The notes: a model not told the origin generated them from the sequence alone. 54,574 bases of DNA from Candidatus Curtissbacteria bacterium RIFCSPLOWO2_12_FULL_41_16 (GCA_001776545.1 MFBZ01000020.1:1-54574), one strand, 5' to 3'; shown: positions 1 to 7,483, counted from the first letter of the stretch. Program-made: numbers and translations.

Positions 1-2
1 TA

Positions 3-1199
3 ATTGCTTTCAAAGATCCGCTAAAATCTTCTGTCATCGTCACTCACAGAATAACCGGCCAAAAAATCCAAAACGACCAAATACTCTACCAAACAAAAGG
101 CGATACCAATGAAGAAGCAGATTTTTCTTTAGTCCCTAAAGAAAACGTAATCGGCAGGGCAGACATTTCCATAAGGGGAGTGGGTAAACTGCTTGCTTTT
201 ACCAAAACTAGGGATGGCTTTTTGGCGTTGGCGATTGGCCCGGCGATTTTGGTAATTTTGTTGGAAATTAACAATATTATAAAGGAAGTAAGAAAAGGCA
301 AAAAATCTTCTGCTGTCATTCCCGCGAAAGCGGGAATCCAGATCGCAAATCTTGTTCAGGATGACATCAGAAGAGTTCAGCATGACATAAGGACAGACTT
401 GAAAAAAGTAAAAAGCCTTTACGAACACTACGGCAAACCCATGGGTCTTCCGCACCCCAACGCCAGTTTCAGGAGCCTTTTCTATATTATTCTTCGAGCG
501 AAGTCGAGAAGTCACCTTAAAAATTACTATAATTTTAGTGGCAAGTTCTCAACAAGTTCGAACAATACGTCAATTATCTGCCGGTCCATTTTCCCTATTA
601 TGGCAGCCTTTTTACTAATCGGCAACACCTTCTCCTTTTTCTCCGATACCGAAACTTCAACAGGCAACACCTTCCAAGCATCAGAAACTTTCCCTCACGT
701 TGTGATTAACGAGGTCTATTATAATCCTGAAGATCCTCATAGATTACCAGGACATACAGAAGAAAAATCAGAGTGGGTAGAACTTTATAACCCCACCTCC
801 CAAGCAATAAGTTTGGCTGGTTGGTCAATAACTGACAATCATGAGTGTGATGTTTTGCCGGGAAGTCCTTCCATCCCAGCGAATAGTTTCGCTATTCTCT
901 CACCAGCTACCGAAGTAGAATTGAGGAGCGTTTGGACAATACCATCAGGCATTCTTTTTGTCGCCAACTCAGACAGCAAAATTGGTAACGGATTAAGGAA
1001 TAACGGAGATAGGTTAACTCTCAAAAGTGGCGGATGCGATGGATCCACAGTGGACCAGATGAGTTATGGTGATGATCCATACTTTTTCACACTTACCCCA
1101 GTACACTCAGATCATTCTTGGGAACGTAATCCTGATGGAATTGATACTAACACAGCCGCCGATTTTGTAGATAGAACAACACCGACGCCAGGAACTTGA
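3..1199 (+). CDS. Chimeric ORF: SipW-type signal peptidase I C-terminus joined in frame to a lamin-tail-domain surface protein (5' end outside window)
   Basis: The frame is open from the window edge for 398 residues. Visible residues 1-100 look like the C-terminal half of an S26B/SipW-type signal peptidase: THR at 14-16, TKGDTNEEAD at 31-40 and a membrane segment at about 73-90. The catalytic Ser would lie upstream. Residues 104-195 are encoded by dispersed repeats (palindrome 318-337, hairpin 493-562). From Met200 (ATG 600) a second protein begins with a SipW-substrate-like signal (FSDTETSTGNTF) and one lamin tail domain (NEVYY, EWVELYNPT, GWSITD), ending in TPTPGT like its neighbour. The natural arrangement was probably two genes, peptidase and substrate, merged when repeats replaced the spacer and the second gene's start. 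Whether it is translated as one chain or reinitiates near 600 cannot be decided here. Confidence 0.72.
   Translation: MAFKDPLKSSVIVTHRITGQKIQNDQILYQTKGDTNEEADFSLVPKENVIGRADISIRGVGKLLAFTKTRDGFLALAIGPAILVILLEINNIIKEVRKGKKSSAVIPAKAGIQIANLVQDDIRRVQHDIRTDLKKVKSLYEHYGKPMGLPHPNASFRSLFYIILRAKSRSHLKNYYNFSGKFSTSSNNTSIICRSIFPIMAAFLLIGNTFSFFSDTETSTGNTFQASETFPHVVINEVYYNPEDPHRLPGHTEEKSEWVELYNPTSQAISLAGWSITDNHECDVLPGSPSIPANSFAILSPATEVELRSVWTIPSGILFVANSDSKIGNGLRNNGDRLTLKSGGCDGSTVDQMSYGDDPYFFTLTPVHSDHSWERNPDGIDTNTAADFVDRTTPTPGT
318..337. repeat. Perfect ATTCCCGC/GCGGGAAT palindrome (dRS3-like repeat)
   Basis: Two 8-bp arms separated by GAAA form a perfect hairpin inside an open reading frame, where they encode VIPAKAGI. 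The arms match the ATTCCC...GGGAAT design of dRS3-type repeats known from Neisseria and seen in other bacteria. Just downstream (about 350-405) is a degenerate GTTCAGxATGACAT direct repeat, which I take as part of the same dispersed-repeat block. Confidence 0.8.
493..562. repeat. Dispersed hairpin element, copy 1 (TTCGAG...CGAGAA arms)
   Basis: The arm at 493-510 (TTCGAGCGAAGTCGAGAA) can pair at its ends with 546-562 (TTCTCAACAAGTTCGAA) across an AT-rich loop. A second copy with the same two arms lies at 35040-35117. Here it is inside the chimeric peptidase/lamin-tail frame, immediately upstream of the presumed original start of the lamin-tail protein. Confidence 0.7.
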
Positions 1200-1206
1200 T
1201 TTTGTG

Positions 1207-1253
1207 GAGGTCCGACCTCTGAAAAAACTTAAATCTTTTGGAGGTCGGACCTC
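1207..1253. repeat. Paired 13-nt palindromes (BIME-like) upstream of the TasA-like gene
   Basis: GAGGTCCGACCTC (1207-1219) and its exact reverse complement GAGGTCGGACCTC (1241-1253) are separated by 21 nt. Each is itself a palindrome with 6-bp arms and a single central base. The pair sits in the short gap between two surface-protein genes. The same layout recurs at 37368-37415, and inverted 13-nt palindromes also bound the transposase at 16089-16856. An in-frame GTG at 1204 would translate the pair, but the signal peptide supports the ATG at 1270. Confidence 0.75.
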
Positions 1254-1269
1254 AGAAAAGAAACAGGTT

Positions 1270-2598
1270 ATGAAAACTAAATTAAAATTCAGAATAGTAA
1301 AGATTTTTGTAATAGGAATCGTTACTGCCTTAATCTTTAATCTCGCCTCGCCTAATTTTCTTGAGAATTCCACTATCGGGGCAAATGGTGATTTGGATGT
1401 TGTCTGGGATGGGGTACCGGACGGCAGTCCCATTTTTGTGGTCAATAACATGTTGCCCGGTGACATGGAAGACCGAGATGTCTTTGTCACCAATGGTGGC
1501 ACCGTTGCCAGATTTGTTTCAGTTAATGGTGTCCGAACCGGTCCTGAAGGTGAAAGTGATCCGAAACTGGAAACAGTACTTGATATGGTAATCTCCAATG
1601 GTGTAGTTGATCTTTACGGCGGCACGAGTGCGGGCGGAGCAAAAACAGTGCAGGACTTTTTTGATGACAGTTTAGATCCGAACGGCATTTTACTTTCGAT
1701 TCTGAATCCAGGTGACACAACAACTTACAATTTTAAAGTCACTTTCCCGGAATCTGCCGGCAACGAATTTCAGGCAAAAAGCGTAATCTTTGACATCATA
1801 ATCGGAGTTGTAATCAGCAACAATATCGTTATTAACGAAGTTTATTACGAGGTCGATTCAGGCCATGGCGTAGATTCACCAAAAGACAGGGGAGTCGGGC
1901 AGGGTGCATCAATTATCATCCAAGGCAATGGCGCCGGCTCGGTTAATAGCGCGGTTATTGACATCGAGAACAGTTGTACGATTATTCAAAACAACAACGC
2001 CCAAGTCAATAATAATGTAGGAATCAACGTCAATACCGGCAACAACTCCTCATCGGGAAATACCGGCGGCAATTCCAAAATCAAATCGGGTAATGCTAAT
2101 GTCAATATCAATATCAACAATAATGTCAATCAAAACAATTCTGCCGGCTGTCTCAAAAAACCCGTCCAAAATCACGAATGGATCGAGCTTTTCAATCCCA
2201 CGGATCAGGAAGTTTCTCTTAAAAACTGGACCATTACCGATAGCTCCGGTATTTCGCGAAAAATTCCCGGCAACCGCAAATTAAAACCAAATCAATTTGC
2301 CTTAATTTCGCGCGATAATTCAACTTGGCGGTTCTGGAATGAAGATCCGGATGCCCTCAAAATTCCACTTGGTAAGCAAATCGGTGATGGGTTGGATAAT
2401 GCCGGTGACAGATTAATCCTTAGGGATGCGTCCGGGTCGACAGTCGATCAGCTAAGTTATGGTGGTGACACTTCTATTTTTGACCCTTCCGTCCCGCTTG
2501 TTACGCTTGGTGCTTCATTTGAAAGATTAGTTCCCGGCTTTGACACCGATGCCGCTTCTGATTTTGAAGAACGCAACCCCCCAACTCCCGGAAACTGA
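1270..2598 (+). CDS. Secreted TasA-like protein with Asn-rich insert and lamin tail domain
   Basis: This 442-residue protein is predicted to be cell-surface or matrix material. The start MKTKLKFRIVKIFVIG gives a basic n-region and hydrophobic core; upstream in-frame codons would only translate the repeat pair. Residues about 30-180 resemble the TasA/camelysin beta domain (NMLPGDMEDRDVFVTNGG, then a Thr/Tyr-rich strand about NPGDTTTYNFKVTF). A lamin tail domain follows (NEVYYE, HEWIELFNPTDQEVSLKNW, GDGLDNAGDRLIL, STVDQLSYGG). About 100 residues rich in Asn, Gly and Val interrupt it between the first strand and the EWIEL strand. It ends in PPTPGN like the upstream lamin-tail protein. The linked SipW-type peptidase is the likely processing enzyme. 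The exact role is unknown. Confidence 0.8.
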   Translation: MKTKLKFRIVKIFVIGIVTALIFNLASPNFLENSTIGANGDLDVVWDGVPDGSPIFVVNNMLPGDMEDRDVFVTNGGTVARFVSVNGVRTGPEGESDPKLETVLDMVISNGVVDLYGGTSAGGAKTVQDFFDDSLDPNGILLSILNPGDTTTYNFKVTFPESAGNEFQAKSVIFDIIIGVVISNNIVINEVYYEVDSGHGVDSPKDRGVGQGASIIIQGNGAGSVNSAVIDIENSCTIIQNNNAQVNNNVGINVNTGNNSSSGNTGGNSKIKSGNANVNININNNVNQNNSAGCLKKPVQNHEWIELFNPTDQEVSLKNWTITDSSGISRKIPGNRKLKPNQFALISRDNSTWRFWNEDPDALKIPLGKQIGDGLDNAGDRLILRDASGSTVDQLSYGGDTSIFDPSVPLVTLGASFERLVPGFDTDAASDFEERNPPTPGN

Positions 2599-2604
2599 CC
2601 GCCC

Positions 2605-5217
2605 ATGAACCGTCTGATTGTTTTTCGACATCTTGACTCAAAATTTTTCATATGGTTTGTAAAATATACGTTGAAAATTGCCTATCTAACTTTAACTATC
2701 CTAATAGGTCTATCACTTGTCAAAAACGCTAATGCCCAAAGTAATAATTTCGTCCCAATATCTTTGGCACCTATTGCCGCCAGGTCCCTTGCCGAACTAT
2801 ACTATGATTTTCCAACAGGCAATGTTACCTTCTTGGATATTCCATTTACAATTCCCCCCATATACAACATGGTAGCCTCAAACCCTAATTCTCCGGGTTT
2901 AGGAACATTTACTTTTGAAGCCAATGTACAGACACCAAAATCAGCCTATTTCCTAATTAACTCTTTCAACACAGCCTATTATTTTGATGGGGAAAAATTG
3001 GGAGAAATCGTATTTGATTTTACGGACGGGTCAAATCAGACCATAGATCTGGTTGTTGGACAAAATATCAGAGAATGGCGCCAGGCCAACGATTCCCTAA
3101 TCACCGTCAATTGGGTGACAGACCCCAACTCACAGCCAGTTTTTAACGGAGCAACTCCACACGGGAGGGGTCCGGCCATACTCGATATGCTTAAAATTAA
3201 TGTCCCCCAAAATATGCAGGGCAAAACCTTATCCCAAATAACGGTCTCCGACCAGCACATCGACAACCCCGGCCTTTTCTTTGTCGGAATTACAGTAGAT
3301 GCTTCCGGTTCAGCTCCTTCACCAAGCCCCTCCCCATCACCATCGCCTTCACCCACCCCATCTCCGACCCCAACCCCCTTTTTGGACCTGCCGTGGGATT
3401 ATGAGGGGAAGGGGTTGAGTTTTGAGCAAGCCGCCTTAAACCCACATTCATGGTTTGATCACAAATATCCCTTGCAGAATGTAGCTTGTTGTGTCGAAAA
3501 AGTCTTTTACTTTAGGGGTAAAGAAATTGACGATTTTTATCGCTCACATAACGGTTATGATTATGCATCAAAAAATGGTATTGTTCTGGACACGCCTGTC
3601 TTAGCAGCCGCTTCTGGTTGGGCAACATTTAAATCCTGGCAAAACAGCAATGGAGCGGGCAATGTTATTAAGATAGATCATGAAAATGGTTATCAAACAT
3701 GGTATGAACATCTAGCAAGTGATGGCTTGATAGTTTCAGCCGAAGGCCAAAAAATACATGTAAATAAAGGCCAGCCTATCGGCAAAGTAGGTATGACCGG
3801 CAATACCACTGGTCCTCATATCCATTTTTCTGTTGTTAAAAACATGAATGGCAACAGGTCATTTGACGATGACTATCCATATGGAGTAAACGATCCGCTA
3901 GGATGGGAAGGTACTGATCCAGACCCGTGGCCAGCCGATAAAAATGGCGCTCCAAGTTATAACCTGTTTATTGCCAGAGCTGCTCCTCAAACTATTGCCA
4001 TTAACCAAGGAGGGGGTAGTTTTACCCTCAACAACCTTGAAGTAACCGTTCCACCAGACACCGTCACTGCTCTTTCCAAACTAACTAATAAATGGGGTCC
4101 ATTTGAATCAATCTCCGATTCCATAAAAAGTATTATCCCGTCATTCTTTCTTGATTTTACCGATAATCTTGGCCAAAAGGTTACGCAGTTCACCAAACCC
4201 GTCCAAATATCCTATGATTATTCCAACGCAGATTTATCAAACATTAACGAAGATAGCCTCAAACTTTATTCTTTCAATGAAGAAACCCAACAATGGGATC
4301 CAATCCCTACAATTCTGGATAAAATCAACAATATTGCCTCAGGAGAAACGCTTCATTTTTCGCAGTTTGCTTTAATGGGTGAGGCGAAAGACCTGGTAGC
4401 GCCGACAACAGAAGTCATAATCAACAGCGATGAAGGCCAGGACAACTGGTACAGATCAAATGTTATAGTCAAGTTGAATGGGAAGGATAACGATGGGGGA
4501 ATCGGGCTTCAATACACTCTTTACACATTAAATGACAATGACTGGTTTGAATATGAAGAACCTTTAATTTTTGAACAGGAAGGATCATATAAAATCATCT
4601 ATCAATCATTCGATAAAGCGGAAAACAAAGAAGACCGTAAAACGATTGAATTTAGTATCGACAAAACTGCCCCAATAGTTGGCGCCAGCACAGATCGTCT
4701 ATCGGACAATAATAACTGGTACAACCATCCGGTTACGATTTCCTTTACAGGATTTGATACGGGCTCCGGAATAGATTCCTGTGTCAACCCGATTATTTAC
4801 AGTGGTCCCGACGACATCAACGCTCAAGTGTCAGGAACCTGTGCTGACAAAGCTGGCAATATTGGCTCCGCATCATTTAATTTTCAGTATGATGCGACTC
4901 CGCCGGAAGTTTACATTGACGCAGACCCAAAATACATCTGGCCTCCCAATGGTAAAATGGTGAATGTTCAAATAAGAGGTAGCGTCAAAGATGATTATCT
5001 AAAAGACACCCAATTTACTGTAGAAGATGAGTATGATCAGATTGAACCGGCAATCACCGATTTTGGACAAATAGTCAAACTTGAAGCTGGAAGAGATGGT
5101 AGTGATCTGGATGGAAGAGTGTATATAATTAAAGTAGTTGCGGAAGACTTAGCGGGGAATAAAAAAGATTCGCAGGTACAAGTAGTCGTCCCTCATGATC
5201 AGAGAGATAAAAAATAA
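2605..5217 (+). CDS. Secreted multidomain M23 (LytM-type) metallopeptidase
   Basis: An 870-residue exported protein, probably a peptidoglycan hydrolase or a surface protein with that ancestry. The N-terminus carries a signal or anchor segment (about 15-44, ending ANAQ). A beta-rich domain runs to about 230, followed by a Pro/Ser/Thr linker (about 236-256). The M23 domain keeps its zinc-site motifs: HNGYD with H315 and D319, and GPHIHF with H405 and H407. After it come a ZU5-like segment (NNLEVTVPPDTV) and at least two Ig-like/OmpL47-type repeats (APTTEVIINSDEG; DKTAPIVGAS). It starts 6 nt after the TasA-like gene, so the two are probably co-transcribed. Catalytic activity is likely but the substrate is not shown by sequence. 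Confidence 0.85.
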   Translation: MNRLIVFRHLDSKFFIWFVKYTLKIAYLTLTILIGLSLVKNANAQSNNFVPISLAPIAARSLAELYYDFPTGNVTFLDIPFTIPPIYNMVASNPNSPGLGTFTFEANVQTPKSAYFLINSFNTAYYFDGEKLGEIVFDFTDGSNQTIDLVVGQNIREWRQANDSLITVNWVTDPNSQPVFNGATPHGRGPAILDMLKINVPQNMQGKTLSQITVSDQHIDNPGLFFVGITVDASGSAPSPSPSPSPSPSPTPSPTPTPFLDLPWDYEGKGLSFEQAALNPHSWFDHKYPLQNVACCVEKVFYFRGKEIDDFYRSHNGYDYASKNGIVLDTPVLAAASGWATFKSWQNSNGAGNVIKIDHENGYQTWYEHLASDGLIVSAEGQKIHVNKGQPIGKVGMTGNTTGPHIHFSVVKNMNGNRSFDDDYPYGVNDPLGWEGTDPDPWPADKNGAPSYNLFIARAAPQTIAINQGGGSFTLNNLEVTVPPDTVTALSKLTNKWGPFESISDSIKSIIPSFFLDFTDNLGQKVTQFTKPVQISYDYSNADLSNINEDSLKLYSFNEETQQWDPIPTILDKINNIASGETLHFSQFALMGEAKDLVAPTTEVIINSDEGQDNWYRSNVIVKLNGKDNDGGIGLQYTLYTLNDNDWFEYEEPLIFEQEGSYKIIYQSFDKAENKEDRKTIEFSIDKTAPIVGASTDRLSDNNNWYNHPVTISFTGFDTGSGIDSCVNPIIYSGPDDINAQVSGTCADKAGNIGSASFNFQYDATPPEVYIDADPKYIWPPNGKMVNVQIRGSVKDDYLKDTQFTVEDEYDQIEPAITDFGQIVKLEAGRDGSDLDGRVYIIKVVAEDLAGNKKDSQVQVVVPHDQRDKK

Positions 5218-5819
5218 TGAATAAAAAGGGAAATACCTCAATAATTCTGATAATCATTGCAGTCTTAACAATAGGCATATTATTTTACTTCAAAATAAAC
5301 AAAGGAACCTTTATGCAGTTAAAACAAAATCCCGTCCCAACTGTTCAGCCGTCCGAACAAAAAAAGATTATTAGGGAAGACCAACTAAAATCATATACCA
5401 GCCAAGATCTCAAAATTTCATTTCGGTATCAGAATGGATGGTATATAGAGGAAGAATATCCATTTGTACTAATTTCAAATTTTGAAAGTAGCCTTCATAG
5501 AAATATAGACCTTCAAAATAACCAGGTAGAGATTATGATTAAAGAATTTTCTGGCTGCTTCCAGACACTAGAGGAAGATTTGATTGATCCCGCTTGTGGG
5601 CAAGGCAAAGTTAAAAATAAGATTATCTCAAAAGACGTAAGGCAAACACCTGGTGGGGAATTTCTCAAATATACACTTGAATCATATGACGAAAATCAAC
5701 GAACCCAATATTTTTTCCGCAAAGGTGACAAAATTTTAGATATCGAAAAACACCCCGACCCATCACAATTTGAAAAAGAATTTGAAGATCTAGTAAATTC
5801 AATCCAATTTTTACCTTGA
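5217..5819 (+). CDS. Small membrane-anchored protein, PsbP-like C-terminal region possible
   Basis: A 200-residue protein with an N-terminal membrane anchor (about residues 7-25, SIILIIIAVLTIGILFYF) and an extracytoplasmic domain that begins SQDLKISFRYQNGW, a pattern seen in PsbP-like lipid-anchored proteins. The two Cys residues (around GCFQ and DPACGQ) could form a disulphide. The start overlaps the previous stop by one base (TAATG), which implies translational coupling to the M23 peptidase. No enzymatic motif was recognised, so the function is unknown beyond association with the surface block. Confidence 0.75.
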   Translation: MNKKGNTSIILIIIAVLTIGILFYFKINKGTFMQLKQNPVPTVQPSEQKKIIREDQLKSYTSQDLKISFRYQNGWYIEEEYPFVLISNFESSLHRNIDLQNNQVEIMIKEFSGCFQTLEEDLIDPACGQGKVKNKIISKDVRQTPGGEFLKYTLESYDENQRTQYFFRKGDKILDIEKHPDPSQFEKEFEDLVNSIQFLP

Positions 5820-5885
5820 CCAAATCGCCCGATCCTTCCGCTACACTCCATAGAAATCTATATCACATATCCGCATATAAGCATA

Positions 5886-5918
5886 CTTATTAATCATACA
5901 AACTTATTAATCCATACA
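5886..5918 (+). repeat. Direct repeat CTTATTAATC(C)ATACA in AT-rich spacer
   Basis: CTTATTAATCATACA (5886-5900) is repeated as CTTATTAATCCATACA (5903-5918), with a degenerate third ATATTAATTAA directly after. The 17-bp spacing puts the copies roughly two helical turns apart at most. They lie just upstream of a TATAAT (5943-5948) and the palindrome at 5950-5979. They may be a binding site for a regulator; this is inference from layout only. Confidence 0.5.
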
Positions 5919-5942
5919 TATTAATTAACTAAAACTGTACCT

Positions 5943-5979
5943 TATAATTTTACTCTAATGATCTAGATCAATAGAGTAA
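5943..5979. promoter_or_regulatory. Downstream TrpR-like operator (O2) with adjacent TATAAT
   Basis: 5950-5979 is a 30-bp palindrome, symmetrical at 28 of 30 positions and centred on ATCTAGAT, with outer arms TTACTCTA and its complement. It lies 2 nt before the 3' end of the TrpR-like gene. It shares its core and arms with the palindrome over that gene's promoter (6418-6443). A consensus TATAAT at 5943-5948 on the + strand would start transcription inside the palindrome and run antisense to the regulator gene. CTAG is also the core of the classical TrpR half-site. Confidence 0.6.
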
Positions 5980-5981
5980 GG

Positions 5982-6419
5982 TCAGACTAACGTTTTCTTT
6001 TTATGACCGAGTTTATATTTCACAGCTTCTTCTGGCAAAAATACCTTTCCGGGTGAACTCAATCTGTAGAGTAGATTTTCTATTTCTTGCCAAAATTGTT
6101 TTCCAGCTTCGGTCCTGATCAATTTGTTTATGGCCAATTGATAGCCCTTATTCATTTTCAGTATTAGCGAAATCTTTGCCACCGTCTCAGTCGACACCTT
6201 TAGAAAATCTTTTATTGTCTCATAACTATTGCCTTTTAACAGTAGAGCTGCAATAGCTAGTCTTTTAGCGATCATCACGCGTTCGATAGGCGAAAGTAAA
6301 TCGTTTAAGAAAATCTGGACATCATCCTTATCGCGAACTTGCGAAATCGCCTCCCAAAGAGTTTCAAACATCTGCTGTTCTACCTGTTTAAGTAAAATCC
6401 TTCGCGAAATCTGTGTCAC
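5982..6419 (-). CDS. TrpR/YerC-family transcriptional regulator
   Basis: The 145-residue product matches the TrpR/YerC-YecD fold. An N-terminal helical part carries LLSPIERVMIAKRLAIAALLLKGNSYETI, followed by the helix-turn-helix IKDFLKVSTETVAKISLILK. About 45 extra residues follow the HTH. The start is a GTG at 6417-6419; no Shine-Dalgarno precedes it. The promoter (TTGACA, then TAATCT) lies directly upstream, and a CTAG-centred palindrome covers the -10 and the start codon, so autorepression is the simplest reading. It is divergent from the rml operon. Tryptophan as effector cannot be assumed: YerC-type members are not all Trp-responsive and no trp gene is present here. Confidence 0.85.
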   Translation of the reverse strand: MTQISRRILLKQVEQQMFETLWEAISQVRDKDDVQIFLNDLLSPIERVMIAKRLAIAALLLKGNSYETIKDFLKVSTETVAKISLILKMNKGYQLAINKLIRTEAGKQFWQEIENLLYRLSSPGKVFLPEEAVKYKLGHKKKTLV

Positions 6420-6460
6420 TCTAATTATCTAGATTAATAGAGTAACCGGAATTCTGTCAA
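6418..6460 (-). promoter_or_regulatory. Promoter and operator (O1) of the TrpR-like gene
   Basis: On the minus strand TTGACA (6455-6460) is followed, 18 nt later, by TAATCT (6431-6436). The palindrome 6418-6443, symmetrical at 22 of 26 positions and centred on ATCTAGAT, covers the -10 and reaches the GTG start at 6417-6419. The leader would be only a few nucleotides long. The matching palindrome at 5950-5979 strengthens the operator reading. Confidence 0.65.
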
Positions 6461-6580
6461 GAAGATACCGATCAATGAAAATAAGCGGATTTGTTCGATT
6501 AAATAATGTTAATCTGTGTCAGAGGTCATAAGACACCCGCCTCTCGACTTCGATCAAACCCTTGATGATTATAGAAAAGT

Positions 6581-6610
6581 TTGCCTCCAGAATCTCGCTG
6601 TTGATATAAT
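6581..6610 (+). promoter_or_regulatory. Candidate promoter of the rml operon
   Basis: TTGCCT (6581-6586) and TATAAT (6605-6610) are 18 nt apart. Transcription would begin near 6617, giving a leader of about 135 nt before the rmlA ATG. The rest of 6420-6580 holds no gene I can support. Confidence 0.55.
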
Positions 6611-6659
6611 TAACCCAGTGTTTTTAGCTAAATTTAGATCTGTCGCTTCAATTTCGATC

Positions 6660-6725
6660 CCAAATTTCGAAGAAATTTGGAAAGGAGAAGTGCGAGTGCG
6701 TTCAGAGTCTGCCGGTTGGCAGACT
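6660..6725 (+). promoter_or_regulatory. Two strong hairpins in the rml leader
   Basis: Hairpin 1 has 9-bp arms CCAAATTTC (6660-6668) and GAAATTTGG (6672-6680). Hairpin 2 has 8-bp perfect arms AGTCTGCC (6706-6713) and GGCAGACT (6718-6725) with a GGTT loop. A Shine-Dalgarno-like AAAGGAG lies between them (6681-6687). Neither is followed by a T-run, so they are not simple terminators. They may control translation of the leader peptide or of rmlA. Confidence 0.5.
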
Positions 6726-6755
6726 ATCAAAAGCACGAGCCATTTCGACGCATGA
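6696..6755 (+). CDS. Possible 19-residue leader peptide coupled to rmlA
   Basis: A GTG at 6696 lies 8 nt after AAAGGAG (6681-6687) and opens a 19-codon frame (VRSESAGWQT...HFDA). Its TGA (6753-6755) overlaps the rmlA ATG as ATGA. rmlA itself has no Shine-Dalgarno immediately upstream, so ribosomes finishing this peptide could re-initiate on it. The frame passes through the 6706-6725 hairpin and contains a Trp codon. It may be the tail of a longer chance frame; there is no homology support. Confidence 0.35.
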   Translation: MRSESAGWQTIKSTSHFDA

Positions 6756-7483
6756 AAGGTGTAATTTTAGCCGGCGGTAACGCCACGCGCCTTAGACCCC
6801 TCACCTGGGTTACCAATAAGCACCTTTTGCCCATTTACAACAAGCCAATGATTTTTTATCCTCTGGAGGCTATGTCTCGTGCCGGCATTAGTGATGTTTT
6901 AGTAATTACCGGTCCAAATCATTCTGGCAGCTTTATTAATCTCCTGCGGTCCGGTAAAGATTTTGGGCTAAGGCTTTCCTACGAGATTCAGGAAGAAGCC
7001 GGTGGCATTGCTCAGGCAATCGGGCTTGCCGGCGAATTTGCGGATAATGAAAAAATTCTCGTTATCCTCGGGGATAACATATTCAACCAATCTCTCAAGA
7101 GAGATGTTGAGGAGTTTGAAAAAAAGGAAAAAGGCGCGGTTGTTTATGGTAAACGCATGGCAACCAAAAGTAAGCAATATGGGGTAATCGAGGTTAAAAA
7201 CAGTAAAGTTATCTCAATAGAAGAAAAACCGGAAAAACCGAAATCCGACATCGGCCAAACAGGAATTTATATGTACGACCATAGAGTTTTTAATTTAATT
7301 AGAAAGTTAAAACCCTCCACAAGAGGCGAACTCGAAGTTACCGACCTTAACAATTTTTACGTTAAGGAAGGAACAATGATTTGTAAAATATTAACTTCCT
7401 GGTGGGTGGACGCGGGAACGTCTTTTGATGAACTCTTGCGCGCCAACGTTCTGGTTGCTAAAGAAATCAGCAAAGAAAAATGA
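6752..7483 (+). CDS. rmlA: Glucose-1-phosphate thymidylyltransferase (short RmlA type)
   Basis: Catalyses dTTP + glucose-1-phosphate to dTDP-glucose, the first step to dTDP-rhamnose. The nucleotide-binding signature is at the N-terminus: MKGVILAGGNATRLRPLT, with K25 in NKHLLPIYNKPMI. Further family motifs are EEAGGIAQAIGLA, LGDNIF and the VIEVKNSKVISIEEKP block. At 243 residues it is the short form, lacking the C-terminal extension of about 290-residue enzymes. The ATG at 6752 is preferred because the family starts here; a longer in-frame TTG start (6677) would add repeat- and hairpin-encoded residues. It overlaps rmlB by ATGA and heads the sugar operon. Confidence 0.9.
   Translation: MKGVILAGGNATRLRPLTWVTNKHLLPIYNKPMIFYPLEAMSRAGISDVLVITGPNHSGSFINLLRSGKDFGLRLSYEIQEEAGGIAQAIGLAGEFADNEKILVILGDNIFNQSLKRDVEEFEKKEKGAVVYGKRMATKSKQYGVIEVKNSKVISIEEKPEKPKSDIGQTGIYMYDHRVFNLIRKLKPSTRGELEVTDLNNFYVKEGTMICKILTSWWVDAGTSFDELLRANVLVAKEISKEK

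Noticed and set aside
1204-1269. GTG start at 1204 for the TasA-like protein
   Set aside because: It would only translate the palindrome pair ahead of a normal signal peptide beginning at ATG 1270.
3310-3380. Repeated TCACCATCACC-type tract as a tandem repeat element
   Set aside because: It encodes the Ser/Pro/Thr linker of the M23 protein and is explained by that low-complexity peptide.
5820-5950. A replication origin in the AT-rich iterated spacer
   Set aside because: There are only two to three short repeats, no DnaA-box set and no dnaA or dnaN nearby; a regulatory site is the simpler reading.
5982-6419. Classical tryptophan-operon control
   Set aside because: The protein is TrpR/YerC-like but no tryptophan biosynthesis gene is in the window, so a tryptophan role is not claimed.
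6516-6755. A 79-residue protein-coding gene before rmlA
   Set aside because: No recognisable domain, it spans the candidate promoter and both hairpins; only the last 19 codons have a plausible ribosome site, so only those are listed.
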